NCBI RefSeq assembly: GCF_040712315.1
Contig: NC_134013.1
Span: 42,848,001 to 42,912,000 of the forward strand
Direction: 5' to 3'
Origin: Castanea sativa
Lineage: Eukaryota; Streptophyta; Magnoliopsida; Fagales; Fagaceae
Length of the DNA stretch: 64,000 bases
Part shown: positions 12,436 through 23,388 of the stretch, in pieces
Position numbering within the stretch: the first letter of the stretch is position 1
How the letters are laid out: the number at the start of each line of letters is the position of its first letter
Notes under the pieces: model-generated
What the model was told of the DNA's origin: nothing
Databases searched by the model: none
What the model saw: only the letters and a program-made list of their open reading frames with translations
Program-made: the position numbers and the translations under genes

Positions 12436-13432
12436 TGTTAAGGACATATTTTATGTAGTTGGCTAATCCTTTGACAAAACACACTTTACTTGTATTTGGG
12501 TAGATCTAGGATGTGTTTAATACTTCAAAGAACATGTTGTTTAAGTCTAGTATTAAAGCCATGAAGATTGGACCAAGAAATAAGTGAGGAAAATGTGTTT
12601 ACTAAAGCTGGACACCTACTGGACATCTGCGGACAGTTGCTCGACACCTGCTCGACAGATAGTTATCTATCGAGGTTTAATGAGGCTCGACACCTGCTAT
12701 CTATTGAGGTATCTATCGAGGTTAGGAAAATTCAGATTTTTAGATCTGATTTTTGGGCCAGGCTTTTGTATTTGTGTAGGGTTTCTTTTCTCACAACCCT
12801 ATACATATATAAGACTTATTTTAGAGGCCGTCACATAAGACAAATACAAGGAGAACATATGTAAAAGGTGACTGAAGCCTTATTCTCTCTGAAAGAAGCT
12901 ACTGCATCTTTGCGCCTTAGAGTTTTGTAACCAAGTGCTTCTTGATCTTCATTGTTAATGAAGTGAAGAACTTTGCAGCCAACATTCTTCTTTCTTAAGT
13001 TGGTGAGTGAGTCACGTACTGGGATTTGTGCAAAGGAGTTAGTCACGTACTGGGATCCGTGCATCAAAGGGTGGCGTTCATATATTGAAGAGTTCAGAGG
13101 TTCTGAAGCGGTAGAAGGTTTCTGCTGTGAGTTCATCTACGGGGATTGTAGAGTCTAGGGACAAAGGTTTTATACTAGATTTGAAACTTCTCTTTACTAT
13201 AGTGGATTGCTGTTCGGGAAGGTTTCCCCCCAGGTTTTTTACTGTGAAACTAGTTGGTTTCATTGGTTTTCCTAGGTCATCATATCTTGTCTTATTTATT
13301 TTTCCGCTGCATTATTTGTGACATGATATTGATGTTTATTTGTTTAAACAAGTTTTATGCATAATAAATCTAATTAACAACTTGGGTTTAAAACTTGTTA
13401 ATTATATCAACCGGGGTCTAAATTTCCCAACA
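12436..13432 (+). mobile_element. 5' LTR of element B
   Basis: A 997-bp LTR, TGTTAAGGAC to tttcccaaca. U3 holds a cluster of ctcgacacctg and tctatcgagg words at 12608-12724. U5 has two copies of a block starting gtcacgtactggga (13011 and 13042). Confidence 0.9.
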
Positions 13433-14209
13433 AGTGATCTCTTGTACTTAACGCTCGTATCACTTTTTTTGATGGGAGGGACTAGAAAATCCTAAGAGAA
13501 AGGCATAAATAACCATCTCACCACTGTTACCTGCTAATCATGACATGACATATTTATGTTTCGGCATAGCAAAAGTGCAATGTCAATGACATCTGTATGC
13601 TTCGGCATAACAAAAGTGCAATGTCAAAAGCTTAACATAATTGGGTATTTCTTCTCTCTCCTTTGTATACCCATGCATGGTTTGCTTAAAAAAAGAAAAT
13701 ATGAAAAGAAAATAAAAGCAAAAAGAATAAAAATGTTTTAAATATGATTGCAAGCGTGTTTTCTAGGAGATGTGGGAGTTATAGGATGTACCTCAAAGGT
13801 GATAGTCCCCATCAAACAGTTATGATTGTGTGTGAGTTAAAGTAATTGTCTCATATCTCAAATCGTCATAACATAGAGACAATTATGCAATCTTGCAATG
13901 TTTTCACACACAACACGAAATATTCTTTGCTACTTTGGATACATGTGCAGGTACAATGTGATTTGGCCATCACAAGGTTTACATGTGTTGATGTATACTT
14001 ACTAAACTGTCTTGACTTATTTTTGAAATATAAAATCGGTTAGACTTGTTTAGTGTGTGTGTGTGTGTGTGTTTTGGGATCCATGTGCTTAAAATTATTG
14101 TTGAGAGATGATTTTGAGAGTCTAATATATTGATTGGATCATTGGTTGAGTTGCATGCGTGATTGCATTCATGTCTGTGTTTTTCCCTTCTCGAAAAACT
14201 GCTTTTAAA

Positions 14210-14432
14210 AGCTGGCTCGACACCTCCTCGATACCTGGCTGTCTGTCGAGCTTCTTAGGTTTTTCTTATCGTAATCTCGACATCTTCTCAACTCTTGGTG
14301 GATCGATCAAGCTTCTGTTCTCATGTCTTTGCTTTGTTCCTCGACACCTTCTCGATAGCTTTATCTATCGACGTTGATTTTCTCGACACATTCCTCGACA
14401 GATGACTCGACACCTCTCGATCCATCGAGATC
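14210..14432 (+). repeat. CpG-word cluster in element B interior
   Basis: About a dozen copies of ctcgacacct, tctcgata, tctatcga and gatcgatcaagc-type words within 220 bp. The same words form the cluster in this element's own LTRs. A matching cluster sits at 48955-49163 in element D. Confidence 0.7.
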
Positions 14433-14611
14433 CTTTGCATGCATTGTTTTTCATATGTTTTGCATGTTTCTTTTATCTTGTCATCCATAGCATTATGTTT
14501 CATTACATTCATACATTTTTATGGATTCTTTGTGCCCCTTGATCATTTTTTATCATCTTTATGCTTCTCGAGTGAAGCTTTCTAGCTTCTTGTACCCATT
14601 GTCAATCGTGA

Positions 14612-15154
14612 CAAAAAGGGGGAGAAATTGGAGAATTTGTGGTTTCTTTCTTTAAGATTCTACAAGTTAGGGGGAGAAATACATGCCTTTGTAAGGGGGA
14701 GATGTGTTTCATCTTGTTAGGGGAAGTGTTTACCTCCTTGTTTTTGTAGGATCTACTTTTAGCTTCTTGTTCTTGTACCTTAGGTCTTGTGACCATTCTT
14801 ACATACATGATGCTTATCAAGTGGTATATGTGATGATGTATGTTTTCTTCATCTATCTCTACATGTGTTGTTTCTTTTCTCTCTTTATACACATGTTTCT
14901 TTATTTTTTATGCAATCTATTACTTCTGTTTCACACTAAGATGCCTTGATGAATTTTGTTTAAAGTGTTTCAGAAATACAGGTTGTCAAAGTCTTCCATG
15001 CCATGAACTCTCTTCTTGCAAAGTTTTTCAAGAGTTTGTGTTAGGGTAGATTTTATTGTATTCAACAAGTGAATATGAGTTGAGTGATTTATGACTTCTC
15101 TCATATGTTCATTTGTTTGTTGTGGTTTTGTCACGGGTTGCCAAAGGGGGAGAT
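14612..15154 (+). promoter_or_regulatory. Multiple polypurine tracts of element B
   Basis: Tracts aaaaagggggagaaa (14614), ttagggggagaaa (14668), taagggggaga (14692) and ttaggggaag (14718) precede the functional tract ccaaagggggagat (15141-15154) at the 3' LTR. Confidence 0.75.
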
Positions 15155-16124
15155 TGTTAAGGACATATTTTATGTAGTTGGCTAATCCTTTGACAAAACG
15201 CACTTGTATTTGGGTAGATCTAGGATGTGTTTAATACTTCAAAGAACATGTTGTTCAAGTCTAGTATTAAAGCCATGAAGATTGGACCAAGAAACAAGTG
15301 AAGAAAAGGTGTTTACTAAAGCTGGACACTTGCTGGACACCTGCTCGACAAATAGCTATCTATCGAGGTTTAATGAGGCTCGACACCTGCTATCTATCGA
15401 GGTATCTATCGAGGTTACAGAAATTCAGATTTTCAAATCTGATTTTTGGGCCAGGATTTTGTATTTTTTTAGGGTTTCTTTTCTCACAGTCCTAAACATA
15501 TATAAGGCTTATTTTAGAGACCGTCACATAAGAGAATACATGGAGAACATATGCAAAAGGTGACCGAAGCCTAATTCTCTTTGAAAGAAGCTACTACGTC
15601 TTTGCGCCTTAGGGTTTTGTAACCAAGTGCTTCTTGATCTTCATTGTTGATGAAGTGAAGAACTTTGCAGCCAACATTCTTCTTTCTTAAGTTGGTGAGT
15701 GAGTCACGTACTGGGATTCGTGAAAAGGAATTAGTCACGTACTGGGATCCATGCATCAAAAGGTGGCGTTCATATATTGAAGAGTTCAGAGGTTCTGAAG
15801 CGGTAGAAGGTTTCTGCTGTGAGTTCATCTACGGGGATTGTAGAGTCTAGGGACAAAAATTTTGTACTAGATTTGAAACTTCTCTTTACTATAGGGGATT
15901 GCTGTTCGGGAAGGTTTCCCCCCAGGTTTTTTACTGTGAAACTGGTTGGTTTCATTAGTTTTCCTGAGTCATCATATCTTGTCTTATTTATTTTTTCACT
16001 GCATTATTTGTGACATGATATTGATGTTTGTTTGTTTTAACAAGTTTTATGCATAATAAATCTAATTAACAACTTGGGTTTAAAACTTGTTAATTCTATC
16101 AACTGGGGTCTAAATTTCCCAATA
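15155..16124 (+). mobile_element. 3' LTR of element B
   Basis: A 970-bp LTR, a close copy of 12436-13432 with a few short deletions in U3. It ends cccaata where its partner ends cccaaca. CpG words lie at 15322-15415. Confidence 0.9.
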
Positions 16125-16263
16125 GAATATTAACAATAACACCCATAGATTCATGTAACATGTCATCACAATATTAAGGATTAACACTCATAGAGACATT
16201 TTCACAAACACATGACATGTTACAATCAACAACATCCATAGAAGCATACAAAACACTATCCAT
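16125..16263 (-). pseudogene. gag: N-terminal segment of element A gag
   Basis: Starts at ATG 16263-16261 (MDSVLYASMDVV) and is in frame with the coiled-coil segment once element B is removed. An in-frame TAA lies at 16174-16176. No UBN2 domain is encoded, so this Gag begins much later than the Gag of element C. Confidence 0.65.
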
Positions 16264-16322
16264 AGCAATACACACAAAGGGGTCAAGGATCACACTTAGG
16301 TAATGAAACCAAAACAAGTACC

Positions 16323-16337
16323 TGCTTTGATACTACT
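16323..16337 (-). promoter_or_regulatory. Primer-site-like motif, inner copy
   Basis: On the minus strand agtagtatcaaagca resembles a tRNA-Met primer site and is followed by ggtac, as in related elements. It stands 60 bp ahead of the gag start but is separated from the LTR by 16338-16513. Confidence 0.6.
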
Positions 16338-16528
16338 TGTCGGACCGTGTGCCTTACCTATCCATCCAACGACCAATTGGTGAAGGATGAGGGGGCACAA
16401 ATCTTTTATAGCATTCGATCGCAGACCAAGCCCATTGGTATTGGAGCAAATTGTGAAATCCTTCACAATCCCTCCCTCATAATGTGGCTCCAACGACTCG
16501 AACCTATGACTTTGGCTCTGATAACACT
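16338..16528 (-). other. 190-bp unit ending in a second primer-site-like motif
   Basis: On the minus strand agtgttatcagagcc (16528-16514) abuts the LTR, then 175 bp follow before the inner motif. The unit contains ggttcgagtcg, which looks like a Pol III B box, but no A box at normal spacing and no poly(A) tail. It may be an insertion that copied the primer site, or a tandem duplication. The origin is unresolved. Confidence 0.45.
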
Positions 16529-17332
16529 TGAATGCTTGGATTTGTCTTTGAAACACAAGAGCTGTTTAGACCCCAAATTAAAAAAAAAAATTACGGCTCG
16601 GTTGATTTTACTCTAACTTAAACTAAGTGCAAAATAGAGTAAATGCGAGTGAACAAACAATACAACTGCTCTAAGCCATATTCAACAAAACACAGCAGTA
16701 CAAAGAAAGTTAAAAGAGTAGGGAAGAGAGATGCAAACACAAGATAACACTCTGATGTGTTAACGAAGAGAAAACCGAAGAACTAGGCGAAAAACTTCTC
16801 CGCCGCCCTCCAAGTGGTAAATAGATCCGCAAAAGAATAAAGTTGGAGTACAAGAATAACAAAATACCCTCCAAACCTAGTTTACCTAATGTACTTGACC
16901 CCTCCAAGCTCCTGCTACCAACGGACTTCATAGAGTCATGTCTTCTATAGCTTTCCAGGATCCCGCAATACACCCGATTGCATTCGCTAAGCCTCACCGA
17001 CTTCTCTTGGCAAATCCCCAAAGCTTCCCAAGTTCCAAAACACTTTCTATACTCTGAAAATGTGTGGGTTGTGTTTGGGTACAAATCTCCTCTCAAGGTA
17101 TGGCAATGGGAGAGGGAAGGAGAAGAGGTTACAATGATTTCTCACTAAGGATGGGTAGTTCTCTCTCTAAAAGATGGGTGTGTGTGTGTGTGTTGTAGAA
17201 AACCTATCTAGGGTTTTTCTCTCTGGATGACCTCTCATACTTTTGTGGGTAATGAGGGTATATATAGTATAGGTGAAGGGTAAGAAAGTCACACTTAAAA
17301 AATCCTTCAGGTAGAGAGTTTTGTGTGAGGTA
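16529..17332 (-). mobile_element. 5' LTR of element A, lacking its first part
   Basis: On the minus strand it ends ccaagcattca at 16529, next to the primer-like motif. It is reverse-complementary to the plus-strand copy at 17340-17555 plus 29519-30081. Compared with 1-387 it lacks roughly the first 300 bp, ending where the head-to-head junction lies. A (GT)n run is at 17178-17193. Confidence 0.75.
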
Positions 17333-17339
17333 CCCATGA

Positions 17340-17555
17340 AACATTCTGCCTAAAGGATTTTAAGTATGACTTTCTTTCCCTTCACCTATATTATATATAC
17401 CCTCATTACCCATAAATGTATGAGAGGCCATTCAGAGAGAAAAATCCCATATAGGTTTTCTACAACACAACACACCCATCTTTTAGAGAGAGAGCTACTC
17501 ATCCTTAGTGAGAAATCATTGTAGCCTCTTCTCCTTCCCTCTCCCATTATCATAC
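17340..17555 (+). mobile_element. Inverted LTR copy, left part
   Basis: Head-to-head with 16529-17332 around a centre near gaggtacc (17333-17340), forming a palindrome with arms of about 780-800 bp. This arm is interrupted at 17555 by Copia-1 and continues at 29519. Confidence 0.75.
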
Positions 17556-17902
17556 TGTTAGGATAAGTGCCCTTAAATCCTATTGTATGATGTTATGTAT
17601 GACATTATGTTGTGATTAATAAAGTTGTTTTATTATTATCTACAATAAAGGTAACATGAATATTTGGATATTATCATATAGTCCATGAGATGCATAGTAT
17701 GTGATTTAGTCACAGAAGAAATAGATCACAAGTTCTTTGTAAACTCAGAATTATAGTTCGTAGTTGGTGATGAATTGGGCATTTCATCTGTGAAGACTAT
17801 AACATATCAACTAAAATTATTTTTCTTGATCATGGAAGTGGAGACTTCTAGTTGATGTGTTGATATGTTTCAAGAGTTAAGACATTTTGAACTGCACCAC
17901 TA

Positions 17903-17950
17903 TGAGATTTATTATTCTCCTAACGACTGTCAAATGAATAATAAATCTCA
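17903..17950. repeat. LTR hairpin 1, 15-bp perfect stem
   Basis: tgagatttattattc (17903-17917) pairs with gaataataaatctca (17936-17950) over an 18-nt loop. The stem recurs at about 23758, 28482, 40120, 53906 and 60638. Confidence 0.85.
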
Positions 17951-18200
17951 CAACTTCTATTTACATAAACACTTAATCCTGAGAGAATAATGGACCTGAT
18001 CATAAAGTGTAAGTTGCTTTGATATATTAGGAGTGAGATCTAAAGTCACGATCAAAACCTTAGTATGTTGGGCAGCCGCATTTGGTGTTGATGAAACACA
18101 TATTCTCAAGATGGAATTCATAATCTCTTAACGGAGATATAAAATATTCCCTTGAGATAAGTTTAATGGGTTTGGTTATTCAGAGTGTTAGGCCTAATCA

Positions 18201-18256
18201 CTTTAGTAAGGAGTTACTAAAGTATATATTTATGAAATTGGATTTCATAAATATAT
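18201..18256. repeat. LTR hairpins 2 and 3
   Basis: ctttagtaa pairs with ttactaaag (9 bp, 4-nt loop, 18201-18222). Directly after it, atatatttatgaaat pairs with atttcataaatatat (15 bp, 3-nt loop, 18224-18256). The stem of hairpin 3 is kept in all six LTR copies while the loop varies. Confidence 0.85.
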
Positions 18257-18888
18257 GATGAATAACTTAAAGGATTAAATTGGGTACTCAAGGATTAAGA
18301 TGTAGTAATCTTCAAAGTGACAGTCTACATTCATGACTTTGTATTACTACGAATATTTAATGAAGGGGTTCCATGTATGATAAAGTCGTGGGATATAATT
18401 TATTTATAAGACCTAGAGTGCAATTATATTTATATAGTGGTATTAAATATAATTAATGGTAACTTTGGACTTGTCAAGAGTTGACAGAAAAGCCCAAGGC
18501 CCATTGGGGCTATAGTCTTATTTGGCCCAAAAGGCTTGCCCAATTAGATAATCAGTTAGATATAAGGAGAGAAACATACAGAATTTTATAAGATTTTCAT
18601 AAGGAATGAAATGGTGTGTATGTGAGTGTAAGCCACTCTATTATTCTCCCATTGAAAATTGATTGAGAGACCACGCTTCTTGGGCATAAGGTGGAATTGG
18701 AGTGAAGATTAAAAGTTTTCCCAAGTACCTCTAATATTTGGTTTTGAATTTCACTGCCCCAAGGTACGCTCTTTTGTTCTAGAATTTTGAAATTTTTATA
18801 TTACATGTTTTCAAATGCGAAAGAAGTAGATCTGTTAATTTTCCGCCGTATGTTTTGTATGCGACATAAACATGTATTTTTTCCAACA

Positions 18889-18902
18889 TTTGGTATCAAA
18901 GC
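18889..18902 (+). promoter_or_regulatory. Primer binding site of Copia-1
   Basis: tttggtatcaaagc directly follows the LTR end and matches the tRNA-Met primer site pattern with one change. Confidence 0.85.
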
Positions 18903-19060
18903 ATTCTTCAATTTCAAATTTGTATAGCATGTTTTGCGAGTTTTGGAATCAAAGATAGTAATTTCATGATGTTAGAAGATTATACAGTCAATTTTCTGCA
19001 TGGTTATTGAAATTATTGTTTGATGAAAACTAATATTGATGTTGTTTAAGTTTGATATTA

Positions 19061-19251
19061 GAGAAATGATATGTCCACAATATTTTTACAACATTTTTAC
19101 AACAAATCCTAAGTGGCAGGATGTTACTGGTTGTTATTGTTGGGGCAAAAAAGTAATCTTAGTGTTAGGTTCAAATTTGAACCAATAACAACTAACCACC
19201 TATGATTTGTTGTAAAAATGTTGTAAAAATGTTGTAGACGTAGCACCTCTC
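19061..19251. mobile_element. MITE, Mutator-type by target duplication
   Basis: A 191-bp element with long terminal inverted repeats. The left end is gagaaatgatatgtccacaa and the right end, reversed, is gagaggtgctacgtctacaa. Both continue into repeated tttttacaac blocks. It is flanked by a perfect 9-bp duplication ttgatatta (19052-19060 and 19252-19260). Nine bases is the Mutator hallmark. No coding capacity. Confidence 0.9.
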
Positions 19252-19832
19252 TTGATATTAAGTATGTTAGATTGAACTTTAAGGCTATAGCATCAATGGA
19301 ATTCAATGTTGTTCTTAATTACTTTCTGATGTGATCAAGCAACTATATTTTGTTCAAGTGAAACGTAAAAAAACGGTTATAAAAAAATTTGAAAAATTCA
19401 GTTTTCACGAGTTTCGATCCATCGAGAATCTTTTTCGATCGAGCGAATGTTTGATCGAATGTTCTGTTCGATCAATTGAGTAGCGATCGAGTCAACCCGA
19501 GACTTAGTGAGGAATTTTTCAAATTTTCGGTTGATCGAGAATTCCCTTTGATTGATCGAATGTTTTTTTTGATCGATCGAATAAGAATCAGGTACCAATC
19601 GAGCCATCTAGAAACTTTGAAATGTTTTTTATGAAGGTTTCGATCGATCAAGAAATAACTTCGATCGATTGAAAGGTCCTGTTTTTGAATTTTCACTAAG
19701 TTTTAAAACATAGATGAAGTGCAAGGTTATGTGTGATGAGATTAGATATGATTTCTAATTAAAAACCATTCTTTTAAAACATCTAATGGGAGAGAAATAC
19801 AAGGGTTGGATCTCAAGGCCTCCATTGTTGCT

Positions 19833-20022
19833 TCATAGTAGTATGAAACATATACTTTGTCTTTGCTTCAAGCTTAGCATTCCATGTGGAGAATATGAAT
19901 TTCATGGTGCTACAAGATTGAACTTCCTGGTTTATAGTGGTTTGATCAAACACCTTGTCTTAGCCTTGAGCTTAGCATTCCATGCGGAGGGTGTTTTGTA
20001 TCATGGTACTACAAGATAAACC
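19833..20022. repeat. Leader repeat, two units of about 90-100 bp
   Basis: Both units contain cttagcattccatg and end in a form of catggt(g/a)ctacaagat. The counterpart in Copia-2 is 58665-58866. Confidence 0.7.
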
Positions 20023-20383
20023 TGTCAAGGGAGATGAAATGTGGCTACACATGATTCTAGACAATGGTATACACTAGACTAAATATTATAGTACCCTCTA
20101 TGCTTAGTTCTTACTATTATTGTTTAGAGGCTAAATGCATAATGACATATTATTAGTGTTTGATAAGAGTTATCATGATAGCACTGATAATGATAATAGT
20201 TCTCAATCAATCATAGTATTTAATGTTCACTCTATGCTGAGGGATATTAAATATGGGATTGTGTTGTCGTAGCATATTTTATGTTATGGTTTTATTAAGG
20301 TTCCATAATATGTGTTTATATGCTAAATTGATAATGTCCGGTTTACGTATTATATTCATGTTTGTTATTTTCAGATTTAATTC

Positions 20384-21241
20384 TTGGCATCTTTTAGCTC
20401 ACTTATTGCTATTCTTAATCAAAACAATCTGACTAGATCAAATTATGTTAACTGGAAAAGAAATTTGGACATTGTTCTAATTGCTGAAGAGCACAAGTAT
20501 GTGCTTAGTCAACCTTGTCTTAACTTTCCATCATTAGATGCTCCTCTTGAGGAAAAACAGCGATATGATCGTTGGCAGAAATCTAATTAGATGGCCAAGT
20601 GCTATATCCTAGCATTTATTTCAAATGTTCTACAACATCAAATGTTTGGTGAGTTTGAAGGAGATGTTTGGTGAGCAAGGCTGTTCTGCAAGGCAAGAAA
20701 CTATGAGGCAAATTTATAATACCAAAATGGTTGAAGGTACTTTAGTGAGGGAGCATTGTCTTAGGATGATCTCTAATCTGAATACACTAGAAGTTTTAGG
20801 TGCTGATATTGATGGAGAATCCCAAGTGTATATGATACTCCAGTTACTACCAGAATCATTCAAGGAATTTATACTTAATTATAATATGAACAAAAAGATT
20901 TATTCATTGTCTGAATTAATGAATGAGTTGGTAGCAACGAAAGGCATTTTGGTACTTCTAGTGTTGATGCTAATATACCTGAAGCTTCTACTTCACAACC
21001 TAAGTCAAAAGGCAAGGGTAAGAAGAAGAAGAAGGACTTCACCAAGCAAGATGGTAAACAAAGTGCCTTAGGACTTGCCAACAAGGGAAAGAAAAAGGAT
21101 TATGCCAAATGAAAATGTTTCCATTGTGGCGAGAAAGGTCATTGGAAGAGGAATTGTCCAATATTGAGAGTTGCCAAGAATAAGGGTATGAAAAGTTCAT
21201 TCCTTTTTGAAATATGTGTAGAATGAAATCCCATAGATTCC
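20384..21241 (+). pseudogene. gag: gag of Copia-1
   Basis: Equivalent to the 292-residue Gag of Copia-2 but inactivated. The start ATG is TTG (20384-20386), a TAG follows SN at about 20588, there are frameshifts near 20640 and 20945, and a TGA precedes the zinc knuckle. The knuckle CFHCGEKGHWKRNC is intact at 21116-21157. Recognisable motifs are GSNYVNWKRNLD-like sequence near the start and the K-rich linker before the knuckle. Confidence 0.85.
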
Positions 21242-21244
21242 TAG
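21242..21244 (+). other. TAG stop at the gag-protease junction
   Basis: TAG between IDS and CVDSGC, in frame with both gag and protease. Copia-2 has the same TAG at the same codon, followed by the same tgtgtggattcagg. Confidence 0.85.
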
Positions 21245-23388
21245 TGTGTGGATTCAGGTTGTACTTATCATATCTGTAATTCTTTGCAGGGGTTCTAGGA
21301 GACCGAAAAGTTGAATAAGGGAGAATTGTTTCTTACCTTGGGTGATGGGAGCAGAATTCTAGTTGTAGCTGTTGGAGTGTTTAATTTATGCTTTGATTCT
21401 AGATTTTTAATATTGGAATACTGTTTGTATGTACCTAATGTTCGTAGGAATTTAATTTATGCAACTTATTTAGGTAAACATGGATATTGTGTTATCCTAA
21501 AAGACAATGTTGTAATAAAGAAGGATAAAATGTTTATCTGTCCTGGCAATATTGTAGATGGTCTTTATATTATAACTTTTGATAAACATGAATTATACAA
21601 TTCTGAATTAGATAATAATTTACATGTGAAATCATTAAAGAGAAAGTTTCCTTCTACTAGTGATGCATATCTTTGGCACTTGCATTTGGGTCATATTAAT
21701 TTAAACAGAATTCAAAGACTGATCAAAGATGGGCTCTTAGAGCCATTGGACTTTGATGGATTTCTAGTTTAAGAATCTTGTTTGGAGGGTAAAATGACCA
21801 AACGACCTTTTAATGTAAATAGTAGAACAGCCTAAGTGTTGTTAGAACTAATACATTTAGATGTATGTGGTCCTGTGTCAATCCAAGCAAGAGGTGGCTA
21901 TGAGTATTTCATTACCTTCATTGATGGTTACTCTAGATTTGGTTATTTGTACCTAATGAAACAGTTGCCCAAAGTTATTGAAAAGTTCAAAGAGTTTAAG
22001 GCTGAAGTTGAGAATCAATTAGGTAAACGCATAAAAGCCATTCGATCTGATCGAGGTGGCGAATACCTTCTTGGGGATTTCAAGGATTACTTAACTGAAA
22101 ATAGGATTATATCCTAGTTGACTACACCTAGAACTCCACAACAAAATGGTGTAGCAGAAAGGAGAAATAGGACTCTTTTAGATATGGTTAGATCCATGTT
22201 AAGTTATTCGACTTTGCCGATTTCCTTTTGGGGATATGCCTTAAGTACTGCAATGTATCTTCTGAATTTAGTATTTTCAAAGTCTGTTCCTAAAACACCT
22301 GTAGAGTTGTGGACTAGGCGTAAACCTAGTATGAGACATCTTTATATTTGGGGTTGTCCAGCACATGTGTTGAAAGGAAATTCTGACAGGTTACAATCTA
22401 AAATATAAGTGGTTTTCTTTGTAGGGTGTCCAAAAGGAACTGTTGAAGGTTTATTCTATAGTCATAAAGATAATAAAGTGTTTGTTAGAACAAATGTCAA
22501 ATTCTTGGAAAATGACTATATGAATGATTATACCCCTTGAAGTAGAGTTATTTTGGCTAAAATGAATGAACCTGTAATTGAACAACCAATGAATGAAACT
22601 AGGGATGATGTGGTTATATCAGATACACCACAAGAAATTACTCATGAGATGACTAGTACACAGGAGCCTTGTCGTAGTGGGAGAATTATTAGGCCACCTA
22701 TAAGATTTATAAGTTTTGGAGAAACTTATGTAGCTACCCCAGAAGAGGCTGAATCGGATCCCTAAACTTATGAAAAGACAATGAATGATATAGATGCACA
22801 TCATTGGGTCCAAGCTATGAAATCTGAATTGGATTCTATGTATTCCAATCAAGTATGAGATCTCGTAAAGGCACCTATTGGCATTAAAACTGTTGGTTAC
22901 ACATGGGTTTACAAGAGGAAGAAATGGATAGATGGAAAGGTTGAAACCTTTAAAGCAAGACTAGTGGTGAAAGGGTATACACAAAAAGAAGGTATTGATT
23001 ATGAGGAAACTTTTTCGCCAGTAGCCATGCAAAAATTCATCATGATTCTCTTATCCATTGTTGCTCATTATGATTATGAGATTTGACAAATGGATGTCAA
23101 GACTGCATTTCTTAATGGCAATCTTGAAGAAGAAATCTATATGATGCAACTGAAGGTTTCATAGCAAAGAACCAAGAGCATGGTATGCAAATTGAAAAAG
23201 TCCATTTATGGACTTAAGCAAACATCTAGGTCATGGAACATCAGATTTGATCAAGCAATCAAGTTATTTAGTTTTGAACAAAATCTTGATGAACCATGTG
23301 TGTACAAAAGACATCGAGATAAAGTAGTAATGCTCCTAGTGCTTTATGTTGATGATATTCTACTCATTGGAAATGATGTAGGGGTAAT

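Larger units (their letters stand above)
12436..16124 (+). mobile_element. Element B: Sirevirus-like deletion derivative
   Basis: A 3.7-kb element with LTRs at 12436-13432 and 15155-16124, flanked by the perfect 5-bp duplication gaata (12431-12435 and 16125-16129). The 1.7-kb interior is collinear with 48209-49935 of element D, but the primer binding site and gag are missing. The deletion joins the LTR end directly to aagtgatctcttg, and the short word aagtg lies at both break points in the intact relative. Without a primer site it cannot be reverse transcribed, so the deletion probably followed insertion. It interrupts the gag of element A. Confidence 0.92.
3298..16263 (-). pseudogene. gag: gag of element A, split into four segments
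   Basis: A Sirevirus-like gag on the minus strand. Segments in order are 16263-16125 (start), 12435-12139 (coiled coil), about 4921-4458 (two zinc knuckles) and 3441-3298 (C-terminus ending VWMRKGSYG). The breaks are insertions with duplicated target sites. The frame is kept across the element B junction (16130 to 12435) and across the solo LTR junction (4458 to 3441). Damage is one in-frame TAA at 16174-16176 and small frameshifts near 4820-4910. The protein starts directly with the coiled-coil half and lacks the N-terminal UBN2/retrotran_gag domain, as in element D. It would have formed a nucleocapsid-like protein binding the element's RNA. Confidence 0.75.
17556..18888 (+). mobile_element. 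5' LTR of Copia-1
   Basis: A 1,333-bp LTR, TGTTAGGATAAG to TTTCCAACA. It carries three hairpins that recur in the other five LTRs of this family. A candidate splice donor ccaaggtacgct lies near 18761. The primer site tttggtatcaaagc follows at 18889. Confidence 0.92.
18903..20383 (+). other. Long untranslated leader of Copia-1
   Basis: About 1.5 kb between primer site and gag. It holds a MITE (19061-19251), a cluster of cgatcgatcgaa-type words (19415-19672) that I do not see in the leader of Copia-2, and two copies of a leader repeat. A splice-acceptor-like ttattttcag ends at 20373, just before gag, and is conserved in Copia-2. Confidence 0.6.

Noticed and set aside
12568..13321. Several overlapping frames repeated at 15282-16013
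   Set aside because: They recur only because they lie in the two LTRs of element B; no motif and no codon bias support a protein.
16338..16513. SINE or tRNA gene suggested by ggttcgagtcg
   Set aside because: No A box at the correct distance, no cloverleaf and no A-rich or T-rich tail.
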